Below are positions 41,729 through 52,049 of a DNA stretch of 53,333 nt, one piece after another (the first letter of the stretch is position 1; every line of letters starts with the position of its first letter). The DNA comes from Desulfobacterales bacterium. Lineage in GTDB: Bacteria; Desulfobacterota; Desulfobacteria; Desulfobacterales; UBA11574. Location: assembly GCA_020345745.1 (NCBI GenBank), contig CP070768.1, forward strand, positions 3,345,996 through 3,399,328, read 5' to 3'. The notes under the pieces are model-generated. The model saw only the letters and a program-made list of their open reading frames with translations, made no database searches and was not told where the DNA came from. The position numbers and the translations under genes are program-made.

Positions 41729-43317
41729 TTATTTCCCATTCCCTTCTTCGCTATTGTCAACACATGGTTAAGCTCCTGACTCTTTAACAATAATGAAAAG
41801 ATACCGTAGAGAATCATACCGATAACAATACTTCCCATGATCCCGATAAAAAGAGACCCAAGTGTTCCGTTTTCAAGCGGGATAATCAGCTGCGCAACTG
41901 CCCAGACAATCATCCCCATAACTGTTGAGCAGATCATTGTCTTGCAGACAGACCGGGTAATACTTAGCAAATCCAACGTCCCTATCTTCATCTTTAAGGC
42001 TTTTACAAGTATGGCAAGGTTCACCATTGAGGCCAAAGAGGTTGCGAGTGCTAGTCCCCCATGTTTTAATGGCCCCATAAGGATAACACCAAGCAGGATA
42101 TTAACGCCAACCGATATAACGGCGGCACGGACCGGGGTCCAGGTATCCTGCAACGAGTAAAACGTGGAAACCACGATTCGTACAGCAGAAAACGCCCACA
42201 GACCTATAGTATAATACAAAAGCGCGTATGCAGTCAAACGCGTCGTTTCAGCATCAAATGCGCCCCTTTTAAACAATAGTGCAACAATTGGCTCTCTTAA
42301 AACGATCAGCCCGACCATGGATGGAATGGTAATAAAAAAAACCAGTCTCATGGCATATGAAAACGTATCTCTGACTGCCGGCAGGTCCTTTTTCGCAGCC
42401 TGTCTCGAAAGACTTGGCAGAACAGCGGTTGCCGTGGCTATGGCAAATATACCCAGCGGGAATTGCACCAGACGATCCGCATAATAAAGATACGAAACGC
42501 TCCCCTCGGCAAGCAATGACGCAAGCAGGGTGCCCACCAGAATATTCACTTGATAGACCGCCGAACCAAATATCATAGGGAGCATCAGCAAGCCGATTTT
42601 TTTGAGACCCGGATGATAAACTTTCGCTTTCTCCCAGAAAAAAAACCCTTTTTTAACCAGAAACGGAACCTGTAATACGAGCTGTAAGCAGCCGCCGATC
42701 AAAACACCAATGGCCAGTCCGACAACAGGATCAGACAAGTTAGGTGAAATTATAAATGCTGCACCGATTATGGAAATATTTAATAAAACCGGCGCCAGTG
42801 CCGGAGCAGCAAAGTGACCGAGCACATTGAGAATACCCATAGAGAGTGCAACCATACCAATAAAGAATATGTATGGGAACATGATGCGCGTCATAAAGAT
42901 GGTAACCGAAAGCTTTTCCGGTGACCCGGCAAAACCGGGAGCAATGACCCGAATGATGATGGGCGACAAGAATATACCGGCAATGGTTAGGGCAACCAGC
43001 AATATTGAAAGCAGCCTTATGGCGGATCTAGCCAATTCAAAAGCATCACCTTTGCCTTGGTTTGCTAGGTATTCGGTAAAGACAGGTATAAATGATACAC
43101 TGAGTGAGCCCTCTGCAAAAAGTCTTCGCATCAGGTTGGGAATTCGGAAAGCGACAAAAAAAGCATCGGAGCTCAACCCCGCACCAAAAAAACCGGCGAT
43201 AACAACATCTCTAACAAAGCCGAAAATACGGCTCAACAATGTCGCTGAGCCGACGACACCGGCAGCCTTTGTCACATGATCATTTTCTGTGGTGGATTGA
43301 GTGGTTGATGGGCTCAT
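41725..43317 (-). CDS. murJ: Lipid II flippase MurJ
   Basis: 530 residues and about 14 membrane helices of the MOP/MVF family. It moves lipid-linked peptidoglycan precursor across the inner membrane. The N-terminal GSATLLSRIFGFVRDVVIAG and ALLYYTIGLWAFSAVRIV segments and the charged central cavity residues are typical. It opens the murJ-ftsB-TPR-lipoprotein cluster and is divergent from rpsT. Confidence 0.95.
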   Translation of the reverse strand: MSPSTTQSTTENDHVTKAAGVVGSATLLSRIFGFVRDVVIAGFFGAGLSSDAFFVAFRIPNLMRRLFAEGSLSVSFIPVFTEYLANQGKGDAFELARSAIRLLSILLVALTIAGIFLSPIIIRVIAPGFAGSPEKLSVTIFMTRIMFPYIFFIGMVALSMGILNVLGHFAAPALAPVLLNISIIGAAFIISPNLSDPVVGLAIGVLIGGCLQLVLQVPFLVKKGFFFWEKAKVYHPGLKKIGLLMLPMIFGSAVYQVNILVGTLLASLLAEGSVSYLYYADRLVQFPLGIFAIATATAVLPSLSRQAAKKDLPAVRDTFSYAMRLVFFITIPSMVGLIVLREPIVALLFKRGAFDAETTRLTAYALLYYTIGLWAFSAVRIVVSTFYSLQDTWTPVRAAVISVGVNILLGVILMGPLKHGGLALATSLASMVNLAILVKALKMKIGTLDLLSITRSVCKTMICSTVMGMIVWAVAQLIIPLENGTLGSLFIGIMGSIVIGMILYGIFSLLLKSQELNHVLTIAKKGMGNK

Positions 43318-43333
43318 TTAAGGAATTTAGTGC

Positions 43334-43362
43334 TTGACACGAATTAATTTAATTTGTAAAAG
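43334..43362 (+). promoter_or_regulatory. Probable promoter of rpsT
   Basis: TTGACA (43334-43339), 17-base spacer, TAAAAG (43357-43362). The -10 hexamer is weak. The leader to the start codon is about 37 bases. Confidence 0.5.
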
Positions 43363-43405
43363 TGTTTTTTTTATCTATAAAACATTTTGAAAGGGATGAA
43401 TAACG

Positions 43406-43672
43406 TTGGCAACTCATAAATCAGCAATAAAACGTGCGCGCCAGAACGAAAAGAGGCGTCTGAGAAACAAGTCAGTAAAGACAAGGGTAAAAAATACCGT
43501 CAAAAATGTACGGCTTGCCATAAACGAAAAATCGAAAGAAGAAGCATTGAAAGAACTTAACAACGCCAAGTCCATTATTGATAAGGCAGCTAAAAAAGGC
43601 GTCATCCACAAAAAAACCGCAGCTCGAAAAATTTCCCGTTTGTCGAAACAGGTGAATACCGTCTCCGCATAA
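43406..43672 (+). CDS. rpsT: 30S ribosomal protein S20
   Basis: 88 residues, strongly basic, with the expected opening ATHKSAIKRARQNEKRRLRN and closing KAAKKGVIHKKTAARKISRL. It binds 16S rRNA early in 30S assembly. A monocistronic unit between divergent murJ and convergent lptE. The start is TTG at 43406 with GGGATG upstream; no other start fits the family. Confidence 0.97.
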   Translation: MATHKSAIKRARQNEKRRLRNKSVKTRVKNTVKNVRLAINEKSKEEALKELNNAKSIIDKAAKKGVIHKKTAARKISRLSKQVNTVSA

Positions 43673-43728
43673 TCGATCGAATCCGCAAAAGACGAACCAT
43701 CCTCTGCATGAATTTCTCACATGGTCCG

Positions 43729-43743
43729 GGCAATGCGATTGCC
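43729..43743 (+). terminator. Possible terminator between rpsT and lptE
   Basis: GGCAAT-GCG-ATTGCC stem between convergent genes. Only a weak T-rich tail (GTCTTATT) follows. Confidence 0.35.
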
Positions 43744-43749
43744 GTCTTA

Positions 43750-44265
43750 TTAAAAGTCTTCGGTTAATCGATTAAAAATTTTTTCGGCCAGCCGCTCGGA
43801 AACCCTATTTAGCGCATCCTGTTTCCTTTGCTCGCTGGCCTGTTTATCCGACACAACATCGAAAGCTTCACTTTCTGTGATGTCGTCTTCAGACCAAACA
43901 ACGATGCCATTTCTGTCGGTGAGTTTAGCGTTGAGTGAAACGACCACCCGTCGGGTAAGAGACGTGCTCTCTCCTTTGTGCGCAATGGTGTCGGTACGGA
44001 CAGACGCAACAAGACCGGTAAGGATGCCATCAGCCTGGTCACTTTTTGCTACTGCATCCTTCTTTTTGCGGGTAAATTCATATATAATATCATTGGTAAT
44101 GACATTTTCAAATCCCGTCTCAGCTGACCTGTTGGCAAACACATTGACGTGAATCGATCGAATGCCAGGCGGCAGATTTCCACTTCCGGCAAACCGATAC
44201 CCACAAGCCGAAAAACTCAACAACAAGAAAAGGAGCGCCCAGGCATATTTTTTTTCTAAAACCAT
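43750..44265 (-). CDS. lptE: LPS-assembly lipoprotein LptE
   Basis: 171 residues with a signal peptide ending in the lipobox-like FSACGYRFAG. The conserved early segment NLPPGIRSIHVNVFANRSAETGFE (given in parts: NLPPGIRSIHVN, VFANRSAETG) and the two-layer alpha/beta pattern fit LptE, the lipoprotein plug of LptD that delivers lipopolysaccharide to the cell surface. It follows leuS on the same strand, an order also found in E. coli (leuS-lptE). Confidence 0.88.
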   Translation of the reverse strand: MVLEKKYAWALLFLLLSFSACGYRFAGSGNLPPGIRSIHVNVFANRSAETGFENVITNDIIYEFTRKKKDAVAKSDQADGILTGLVASVRTDTIAHKGESTSLTRRVVVSLNAKLTDRNGIVVWSEDDITESEAFDVVSDKQASEQRKQDALNRVSERLAEKIFNRLTEDF

Positions 44266-44357
44266 TTCTCAATGCCTCATTTAAGTCATAAAAACCCAAC
44301 CTCAATTGAACATAAACAAAATGGCAAAACCTATATTATGGCGATTAAAGCCCATAT

Positions 44358-46949
44358 TTAAACAACAATATTCACTAATTTATTTTTAACAACAATCACG
44401 TTTTTAACCGGTTTATCCTTTATCATTTTCTGAATTCGTTCATCGTCAAGGGCCAATGCCTTGAGGGTTGTTTCATCCGTATCGATTTCAATGTTAAACT
44501 TGCTTCTGAGTTTGCCGTTTATTTGCACGACGATCACCAGTTCATCTTTGACCAGAGCATCCTCCCGAAAAGAAGGCCACTTCGCAAGCATGATACTCTC
44601 CTTAATCCCCATAGTTTCACGAAGCTCCTCTGCAAAATGAGGAACAAAAGGCGACAAGAGAAGTGCGACAGATTCCATGGCTAATCTCATGACCGAATTC
44701 ACGTGCGGACTCTTGTTCACAGGGTCGATTCCGTACATCATGTTAACCAGCTCCATCACAGCACTGATCGCTGTATTGAAATGAAATCGATCCTCGATAT
44801 CCTTGGTAACTTTATATACCGTTGCGTGGGTTTTCTGGAATAGCTCACGCAGTTTACCTCCGAGCTGGTCAATATCTCCATCAAAAGGTGATGTGGTTTT
44901 AATCGCGTCGATCCATTTCGATGCAAGACGCCAAACGCGGTTCAGAAACCGATAACCGCCTTCGACACCCTGCTCGCTCCACTCCAAATCTCTTTCCGGT
45001 GGTGCGGCAAAAAGGCAAAAGAGTCTGGTGGTATCTGCGCCATATTTTTCCAAGAGAATATGTGGATCGACAACATTCTTTTTCGATTTGGACATCTTTT
45101 CAACGCGACCGACGATAATGGCCTGACGACACTTTTTGCAGCGCCGCTCTTCACTGCTCCCATCCACTTCATCAGGAAGAAGAAAGCCATGCTCTGGGCA
45201 TGATACTGTCTCTTTGCAAACCATCCCTTGGGTCAGCAGGCGCGTGAACGGTTCTTTGCAATGAATAAGCCCGAATTCATTTAATACACGGGTATAATAC
45301 CGGGAATACAAAAGATGTAAAATGGCGTGTTCAACACCGCCGATATATTGGTCCACTGGCATCCAGTAATCTACGGCTTTTTTGTCAAACATGCCTTGAT
45401 GATAATTCGGGCTACAGTATCTTTCATAATACCACGACGATTCCACAAAAGTGTCCATGGTGTCTGTTTCTCTTTTGGCATCCGGTCTGCCGCAATCCGG
45501 ACATGACACCTTTAAAAAATAATCGAGGGTCGGAAGCGGCGACCTTCCACCTTCCAAAAGATCTACATCTTCCGGGAGGAGGATCGGAAGGTCCTCTTCC
45601 GGAACAGGGACGACACCGCATGTGTTACAGTAAATAATAGGTATAGGCGCACCCCAATACCTTTGCCTTGAAATACCCCAGTCTCTCAACCTGAAACTGA
45701 CCGCTTTCTTCCCCATATCATTTTCCTCGAGAAAAGAAGCGATGGCGTCAAGGGCATTTACACTGTCCATACCGTTAAATTGGCCTGAATTAATCATAAT
45801 CCCTTCACCCGTAAACGCTTCAGTCATTGTGGCCTCATCGAGATCCGCATCATACGGTTTTACGACTACGATTATTTCCAAGCCGTACTTTTTGGCAAAG
45901 TCGAAATCTCTCTGATCATGCGCAGGCACTGACATGACAGCGCCGGTACCATACTCCATTAGGGCAAAGTTGGCCGTATAGACAGGCATTCTTTTACCGG
46001 TCAAAGGATTGATGCAATAGGCGCCGGTAAAAACGCCCTCTTTTTCAAAACTGTCGATAACCCGGGCCGATCGGTCCTGTAGGGATATGCGCTCAATAAA
46101 TTGGCCCACCTCGACAGCCTGTTGCTTTCCCTCTGACAGCTTCAGCACGAGAGGATGTTCAGGGGCCAGGCACATAAAGGTTGCTCCGCACACGGTATCT
46201 TGCCTCGTGGTGAAAACGGATATGGCCTCATCTGTATCCTCAATTGGAAATCGAATCTCCGCGCCAAAGCTCTTGCCAATCCAATTTTTCTGCATGGTGA
46301 TGACCTTTTCCGGCCATCCGGGCAGCTTATCACAATATGTCAAAAGATCTTCAGCGTAGTCGGTTATGCGAAAGAACCATTGCCAGAGTTCCTTTTGTCG
46401 AACCGGTTGGCTGCACCGCCAGCATGCTCCTGCCTCTACTTGTTCATTTGCCAGTACCGTCTGGCAGGGATCACACCAATTCACATAAGATTCTTTGCGA
46501 TAGGCCATCCCCTTTTGATACATCTTGAGAAAAAGCCATTGTTCCCACCGGTAATATTCAGGGCTGCAAGTAGCGATTTCCCGGTCCCAATCATATGAAA
46601 AACCGAGCCGTTTTAACTGGGACCGCATGCTGTCAATATTTGTATAGGTCCATTTGGCCGGGTGGCTATTATGGGCGATGGCCGCATTTTCGGCAGGCAT
46701 GCCAAAGGCATCCCATCCCATAGGGTGAAGGACGTTGAAGCCTCGCATTCTTTTGTATCGTGCGACCACATCTCCGATCGTATAGTTTCGCACGTGACCC
46801 ATATGTATATTGCCGGACGGGTATGGGAACATCTCGAGCAAATAATATTTCTCCTTTTCAGGATCATCTTCTACCTTAAAAAGCTGAGAGGCTTCCCAAA
46901 ATTTTTGCCATTTAGGCTCTATTGCTTTAGGATCGTATCTTTCATCCAT
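44358..46949 (-). CDS. leuS: Leucyl-tRNA synthetase
   Basis: 863 residues, the bacterial length. Class-I signatures are [20 protein letters not shown] (HIGH-type) and [10 protein letters not shown] (KMSKS-type). An editing domain is present (about residues 220-415), and the zinc-like cysteine segments [10 protein letters not shown] and CPDCGRPD are seen. It charges tRNA-Leu. The leuS-lptE pair is transcribed leftward; divergent rng lies to the right, with a MITE-like element between them. Confidence 0.97.
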   Translation of the reverse strand: MDERYDPKAIEPKWQKFWEASQLFKVEDDPEKEKYYLLEMFPYPSGNIHMGHVRNYTIGDVVARYKRMRGFNVLHPMGWDAFGMPAENAAIAHNSHPAKWTYTNIDSMRSQLKRLGFSYDWDREIATCSPEYYRWEQWLFLKMYQKGMAYRKESYVNWCDPCQTVLANEQVEAGACWRCSQPVRQKELWQWFFRITDYAEDLLTYCDKLPGWPEKVITMQKNWIGKSFGAEIRFPIEDTDEAISVFTTRQDTVCGATFMCLAPEHPLVLKLSEGKQQAVEVGQFIERISLQDRSARVIDSFEKEGVFTGAYCINPLTGKRMPVYTANFALMEYGTGAVMSVPAHDQRDFDFAKKYGLEIIVVVKPYDADLDEATMTEAFTGEGIMINSGQFNGMDSVNALDAIASFLEENDMGKKAVSFRLRDWGISRQRYWGAPIPIIYCNTCGVVPVPEEDLPILLPEDVDLLEGGRSPLPTLDYFLKVSCPDCGRPDAKRETDTMDTFVESSWYYERYCSPNYHQGMFDKKAVDYWMPVDQYIGGVEHAILHLLYSRYYTRVLNEFGLIHCKEPFTRLLTQGMVCKETVSCPEHGFLLPDEVDGSSEERRCKKCRQAIIVGRVEKMSKSKKNVVDPHILLEKYGADTTRLFCLFAAPPERDLEWSEQGVEGGYRFLNRVWRLASKWIDAIKTTSPFDGDIDQLGGKLRELFQKTHATVYKVTKDIEDRFHFNTAISAVMELVNMMYGIDPVNKSPHVNSVMRLAMESVALLLSPFVPHFAEELRETMGIKESIMLAKWPSFREDALVKDELVIVVQINGKLRSKFNIEIDTDETTLKALALDDERIQKMIKDKPVKNVIVVKNKLVNIVV

Positions 46950-47001
46950 TGTCGGTCATTTACCTCAATACAATTTTTAAATAGGGTTAAAATTGATCAA
47001 A
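46950..47001. other. leuS upstream region
   Basis: Short gene-free stretch between leuS and the MITE-like element, with no clear promoter for leuS visible by eye. Confidence 0.3.
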
Positions 47002-47148
47002 TACAAGCCATCTGAAAAATATAGATTACGCTCAAGGACAAGGCGCGGGCCGATGAAATAGCGCAGCATACATGGGGGTATGTGAGCATTTTGAAGAGGC
47101 TCGCAACACCGTAATTGGGCGTTAGATGTATTTTTGAGATGGCTTGTA
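47002..47148. mobile_element. MITE-like element with 20-bp terminal inverted repeats
   Basis: 147 bases bounded by TACAAGCCATCTGAAAAATA and its complement with one mismatch (47129-47148). The interior (GCGCAGCATACATGGGGGTA, then GGGCGTTAGATG) is non-coding. A diverged copy lies at 9239-9387. It is inserted between divergent leuS and rng. Confidence 0.75.
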
Positions 47149-47287
47149 GTGACTTTTCATGCCATAACATGTTATAAATAGCAAGATCAGAAATCGTTTG
47201 ACTTGTTTATAACAATTTCATACTCATTCCCAGTATGAATTTGTTAAACCCCTTTCACCTAGACGGAGAATAAGGATACGTATCTAA

Positions 47288-48748
47288 ATGAACATAAAGA
47301 TCCTTATCAATGCCATAGATCACGAAGAATGCCGGATTGCAAAAGTCAAAGACCTTAAGCTAGAAGAATTCCATATCGAAAGCGCTGCAAAGGAAATTAC
47401 CCAGGGTAACATTTACAAGGCGGTTATTACCCGTGTTGAACCCAGCTTACAGGCGGTATTTGTCGATTATGGCGCCGAAAAGAACGGATTTTTGCAAAAA
47501 CATGAAATACATCGTGACTATTTTTTAGACAGCCTTTCAGGAGACCATTCCATAAAAAAAATCGTCCGGCGAGGACAAGAACTCATGGTACAGGTCACCA
47601 AAGACCCACTGATGCATAAAGGAGCGATGCTGACCACCTACATATCACTTCCCGGAAGATATGTCGTGCTTATGCCTGGCAGCGACCACCGGGGTATTTC
47701 TAGAAAAATAGAAGATGAAAATGAACGCAATCGGCTTAAGGGAATCGTCAATAAACTTAAGCTTCCGGAAGGATTCGGTATCATCGTACGCACTGCCGGG
47801 ACCAACTGCACCAAAACCAAGATGTCCAAGGATGTCAATTATCTTTTACGGCTCTGGAAAAACATTAAAAAAAATATAATGAAGCTGCCAACGCCAACCC
47901 TCCTTTATAAAGAACAAACGCTTGCCTTACGATCGATCCGAGACTATTTTACGCCGGATGTGGAAGAAATCCTCATAGACGATGCCGCCGTTTACCAGGA
48001 AGTAAAAGATTTTGTTAAAATTATATCCCGAAAGCACACCAAAATCGTTAAACACTATAAAGGGGACAAACCGATATTCACGAAATATCAGCTGGAGAAC
48101 CAGATAGCATCCATATATGAAAGCCGGGTCAAATTGAAATCCGGTGGCACCATCGTCATCGCTCAGACGGAAGCGTTGGTTGCCGTTGATGTCAATTCAG
48201 GTAAAGCAACACGAAAAAAAACCATTGAACAGACCGCGCTGCAAACCAACATTGAAGCAGCCGAAGAGATTGCCCGCCAGTTGCGACTCAGGGATCTGGG
48301 CGGCCTCATTGTTATCGATTTTATCGACATGAAAGACAAAAAGCATAAATCGGAAGTTGAGAGGGCCTTTAGAAGTCATATGAAACTGGACAAGGCCAGA
48401 TCAAAAATAAGCAGAATATCCAAGTTTGGTCTTTTGGAAATGTCAAGGCAACGAATTCGACCCTCCATTGAATTCGGGAGTTTCGAAAACTGCGGCCATT
48501 GTAAAGGAAAGGGTCTGATTCCGTCCACCGAAATGCTCTCTCTTGACTTTCTCCGCAAGCTCCGCCTTGAAACGCTAAAAAATGATATTACCCGGGTAAA
48601 GGGATTGGTTCCGTTTGAAGTCGCCGACTATTTATTGAACAGGAAACGCAAAGACATTCTCGATCTGGAAATTAGAAGAGATCTTTCCATTTCCATAGAG
48701 GGCGATAGTTCCATCATACCGGGCAACAGCAAAATTATATGTAAATAA
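47288..48748 (+). CDS. rng: Ribonuclease G (RNase E/G family)
   Basis: 486 residues, RNase G length. An N-terminal S1 RNA-binding domain (about 37-125; GNIYKAVITRVEPSLQAVFVDYG in parts: GNIYKAVITRVEP, AVFVDYG) is followed by the catalytic DNase-I-like core with VAVDVNSGKATRKK and VIDFIDMKD holding the magnesium aspartates, and the zinc-link NCGHCKGKG. It cuts AU-rich single-stranded RNA and matures 16S rRNA. It is a single-gene unit divergent from leuS. Confidence 0.93.
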   Translation: MNIKILINAIDHEECRIAKVKDLKLEEFHIESAAKEITQGNIYKAVITRVEPSLQAVFVDYGAEKNGFLQKHEIHRDYFLDSLSGDHSIKKIVRRGQELMVQVTKDPLMHKGAMLTTYISLPGRYVVLMPGSDHRGISRKIEDENERNRLKGIVNKLKLPEGFGIIVRTAGTNCTKTKMSKDVNYLLRLWKNIKKNIMKLPTPTLLYKEQTLALRSIRDYFTPDVEEILIDDAAVYQEVKDFVKIISRKHTKIVKHYKGDKPIFTKYQLENQIASIYESRVKLKSGGTIVIAQTEALVAVDVNSGKATRKKTIEQTALQTNIEAAEEIARQLRLRDLGGLIVIDFIDMKDKKHKSEVERAFRSHMKLDKARSKISRISKFGLLEMSRQRIRPSIEFGSFENCGHCKGKGLIPSTEMLSLDFLRKLRLETLKNDITRVKGLVPFEVADYLLNRKRKDILDLEIRRDLSISIEGDSSIIPGNSKIICK

Positions 48749-48845
48749 TAACTTGCACGAAAATTGATGAAAATCTTTTACTTACTTAGCTGAATTGGAA
48801 TTATACCAGATCGTACCATTATATACTTGTCCCAAAAAGAAATAA

Positions 48846-48874
48846 TTGACCTAAACAATCATTTGAAGTATATG
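48846..48874 (+). promoter_or_regulatory. Probable promoter of yajC-secDF
   Basis: TTGACC (48846-48851), 17-base spacer, TATATG (48869-48874). The leader to the yajC start would be about 66 bases. Confidence 0.55.
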
Positions 48875-48946
48875 AGCGCCACTTTTATCATAACAACATC
48901 CTCAATAGAGGGAAACTGTTAACATATACACCAAGGAGGTTATGCT

Positions 48947-49315
48947 TTGATAGACATCGCCTATGCAATGGGCCAAGGCGGAGCAGCCGGGGGACAAGGA
49001 GCCGGTGGATTTTCAGGCTTCATACCCCTGATTTTAATGTTCGTAATATTCTATTTTCTGCTTATTCGGCCCCAACAAAAGAAAACGAAAGAACATCGTG
49101 AAATGATTAGTCGACTAAAAAAGGGAGACCGCATCATCACAAGTGGTGGTCTTCACGGTCGAATTACGGGTGTAAGTGACACAACAGCAACGGTGGAAAT
49201 AGCCGACAAGGTCCGCGTGAAAATTGCACGCGGCAATGTCTCCCAGGTCATCCAATCTTCTTCACCGACAAAGTCGACAAAAGAAAGTAAGTCTGAATCA
49301 GGAAAAACAAAATAA
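48947..49315 (+). CDS. yajC: Preprotein translocase subunit YajC
   Basis: 122 residues starting at TTG 48947 with AAGGAGG upstream; the ATG five bases earlier meets a stop after two codons. A Gly-rich N-terminus leads to one membrane helix (FIPLILMFVIFYFLLI), then the family motif RPQQKKTKEH and a small SH3-like domain (GDRIITSGGLHGRITGV). It associates with SecDF. First gene of yajC-secD-secF. Confidence 0.95.
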   Translation: MIDIAYAMGQGGAAGGQGAGGFSGFIPLILMFVIFYFLLIRPQQKKTKEHREMISRLKKGDRIITSGGLHGRITGVSDTTATVEIADKVRVKIARGNVSQVIQSSSPTKSTKESKSESGKTK

Positions 49316-49403
49316 ATAGTATCGCATTATATATCGTTTTTAATCCCGAGCCATCTCAATTCGTCAGATTTTGAGGTGGCTTCTGGTAGAAAGGAAAAGA
49401 TCA

Positions 49404-50981
49404 TTGGCAAACCTTTCATGGCGGTTGGTTACAGTTCTCGTGGTGGTCATCACTGCGATAATCTATGTACTACCCTCAATACAACCGACCTTATGGCCGT
49501 ATAAAAAAATAAACTTGGGTCTCGATCTTCAAGGCGGTATGCATCTCGTCCTTGAAGTAGACACCGATAAAGCCGTTGAAAGCACCATAGAGAGAATAAG
49601 CCACGAACTTCGCAGGTTTTTCAAAAAAGAACACATCCGCCACAGGGGTGTCAGCATCATAGAAAGCACCCGAATATCGGTTAACATCAAGGGACAAAAA
49701 AATATCGATGCATTTGAGATGCTTTTGGATAAAGAATTCCAAGATTTACGTATACTTTCGAGATCAATGGAGAATGAAACACTTAGCGTAATCGTCGATC
49801 TCCCGGATAAAGAAGCCGATCATATCAAAAAGCTGGCAGCCGAACAGGCCCTTGAAACCATCAGAAACAGAATCGATCAATTTGGCGTTAGTGAACCGGA
49901 TATTCGCCAACAGGGAGATAGGCGGATACTCGTACAGCTTCCTGGAATCAAAGATACCCAGAGAGCCAAAGACCTCATCGGAAAGACAGCGCTTTTGGAA
50001 TTCAAATTGCTTGACGAAGTCCATGACTTAGAAGCTGCTCTGCAAGGAAATGTTCCTCCTGGAAGCGAAATCCTCTACGAAGCAAAAGAAAATCCCGAAA
50101 CACGTCGTATAACAAAGATACCTTATCTAATAAAAAAAAGGACGCTGCTGACAGGTGCCAACCTGACCGATGCAAGGGTTCAAATAGATTCCCAATATAA
50201 CGAGCCGTATGTTTCGATCAATTTTGACAAAAAAGGGGGTAGAGACTTTGAAAGAATAACCGCGGCGAATGTAAAAAAACGTCTTGCCATCGTCTTAGAT
50301 AAACGGGTGTATTCAGCGCCGGTTATTCAGGAAAAAATTTCCGGCGGACAGGCGCGTATTACCGGCAATTTTACCACTGAAGAGGCGCACGATCTTGCCA
50401 TCGTACTCCGAGCGGGTGCGCTACCCGCCCCAGTCCATATCCTCGAAGAACGGACGGTCGGCCCTTCCCTTGGTTCTGACTCAATTCACAAGGGTATTGT
50501 TTCAATGATCGTGGGCGGCATCCTCGTCATCCTATTTATGATTATCTATTATAGAGGCGCAGGGCTTATCGCTGATTTTGCGCTAACTCTCAACATTATT
50601 CTCATTGCTGCAGGATTGGCAGGTTTTCAGGCCACGTTAACGCTTCCGGGGATCGCAGGAATCATACTTACCATCGGCATGGCTGTTGACGCCAATGTTC
50701 TCATTTTTGAGCGGATACGGGAAGAAATGAACCTTGGGAAAACGCCCCGAGCCTCGGTGGATGCCGGCTACGACCGAGCCACCATAACGATCCTGGATGC
50801 CAACGTAACCACCCTTATAGCAGCTCTTGTCTTGTTCCAGTTTGGAACCGGCCCGGTTAAAGGATTTGCCGTAACGCTCAGTTTAGGTGTTCTCTCTAGC
50901 CTGTTTACAGCCCTTATATTAACACGTTTGATATTCGATTACTATTTAACCAAACGAAAAGTCAAAACACTCAGCATTTAG
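49404..50981 (+). CDS. secD: Protein translocase subunit SecD
   Basis: About 525 residues from TTG 49404, which has GAAAGGA upstream; the frame extends to TTG 49371. It uses proton motive force to pull exported proteins through SecYEG. Seen are the first membrane helix, NLGLDLQGGMHLVLEVD, the large periplasmic domain, DFALTLNIILI and the TM4 segment with GMAVDANVLIFERIREE, the RND-family proton-pathway aspartate. It overlaps no neighbour; secF begins 31 bases later. Confidence 0.96.
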   Translation: MANLSWRLVTVLVVVITAIIYVLPSIQPTLWPYKKINLGLDLQGGMHLVLEVDTDKAVESTIERISHELRRFFKKEHIRHRGVSIIESTRISVNIKGQKNIDAFEMLLDKEFQDLRILSRSMENETLSVIVDLPDKEADHIKKLAAEQALETIRNRIDQFGVSEPDIRQQGDRRILVQLPGIKDTQRAKDLIGKTALLEFKLLDEVHDLEAALQGNVPPGSEILYEAKENPETRRITKIPYLIKKRTLLTGANLTDARVQIDSQYNEPYVSINFDKKGGRDFERITAANVKKRLAIVLDKRVYSAPVIQEKISGGQARITGNFTTEEAHDLAIVLRAGALPAPVHILEERTVGPSLGSDSIHKGIVSMIVGGILVILFMIIYYRGAGLIADFALTLNIILIAAGLAGFQATLTLPGIAGIILTIGMAVDANVLIFERIREEMNLGKTPRASVDAGYDRATITILDANVTTLIAALVLFQFGTGPVKGFAVTLSLGVLSSLFTALILTRLIFDYYLTKRKVKTLSI

Positions 50982-51011
50982 ATAGCGCGCTATATGACAA
51001 GGATTTAACTC

Positions 51012-52049
51012 ATGCAATTGATTAAACCGGACATCAATATCAATTTTATCGGCAAAAGTAAAATCGCTTTCTTCATATCTGTGTTAATGATTCTTGTAAG
51101 TATCGCTTCACTCTTAATCCATAAAGGCCCCAGGTACGGCATCGATTTTGCCGGCGGGACATTGATACAGATCAAATTTGCCGATCCGGTAAATATCGAT
51201 GATATAAAGTCAGGACTCGCCACAATAGATATCGGGAAATCATCTGTACAGCAGTTTGGAGATCAAACAGATAACGAATACCTTGTTCGAACTGAAATGG
51301 CCGGTATTACTGAACAGGGTTTTTCGACCAACCTCCAAAAGACATTGGCGTCCGCAACCGGAAGTGGCGTGGAAGTCCGCCGCGTGGAAATGGTCGGTCC
51401 CCAGGTGGGAAAAGACTTACGGGAAAAAGCCTTGTTCGCTATGTTTTATGCCCTGCTCTTTATTACGATTTATATTTCTTGGCGTTTTGAACTCAAGCTG
51501 ATGACCAGTGGCATTATGGCAGGAACACTCATGGGTGCTGTCTATTCCCTATCCTATTTTGACGTGAGCATCCCTTTTCTTATCGCAGCCGCGCTCATTG
51601 TTACCATCTTGCTTTTTTGGTTTTTAGAACTCAAATATGCCATGGGGGCCATTGTTGCGCTGATCCATGATGTTACGATTACCGTGGGCCTTTTCTCTAT
51701 TTTCGATAAGGAGTTTACCCTACCGATTATTGCGGCCCTTCTGACCATCATAGGGTATTCTCTCAATGACACCATTATTGTTTTTGACAGAATCCGGGAA
51801 AACCTGAAAAAATACCATAAAAATCCATTAGATTTTGTTATTAACAGAAGCGTAAATGAGACCCTCAGCCGTACCATACTCACTTCGGTTACCACACTAG
51901 TTGTGGTGGTGTCCCTGTTCGTTCTTGGGGGCGGCATTATCCATGATTTTGCATTTGCGATGATTGTCGGCATTCTCATCGGAACATACTCTTCAATTTA
52001 TGTTGCCAGTCCCATACTTCTCTCATGGCAGGGACGCAGAAAAAAATAA
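51012..52049 (+). CDS. secF: Protein translocase subunit SecF
   Basis: 345 residues. Partner of SecD in the SecDFYajC complex. Signature segments are YGIDFAGGTLIQIKF, the ALIHDVTITVGLFS helix, GYSLNDTIIVFDRIREN with the conserved Asp, and the closing DFAFAMIVGILIGTYSSIYVAS. It lies 31 bases downstream of secD, and dprA begins directly at the secF stop. Confidence 0.96.
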   Translation: MQLIKPDININFIGKSKIAFFISVLMILVSIASLLIHKGPRYGIDFAGGTLIQIKFADPVNIDDIKSGLATIDIGKSSVQQFGDQTDNEYLVRTEMAGITEQGFSTNLQKTLASATGSGVEVRRVEMVGPQVGKDLREKALFAMFYALLFITIYISWRFELKLMTSGIMAGTLMGAVYSLSYFDVSIPFLIAAALIVTILLFWFLELKYAMGAIVALIHDVTITVGLFSIFDKEFTLPIIAALLTIIGYSLNDTIIVFDRIRENLKKYHKNPLDFVINRSVNETLSRTILTSVTTLVVVVSLFVLGGGIIHDFAFAMIVGILIGTYSSIYVASPILLSWQGRRKK

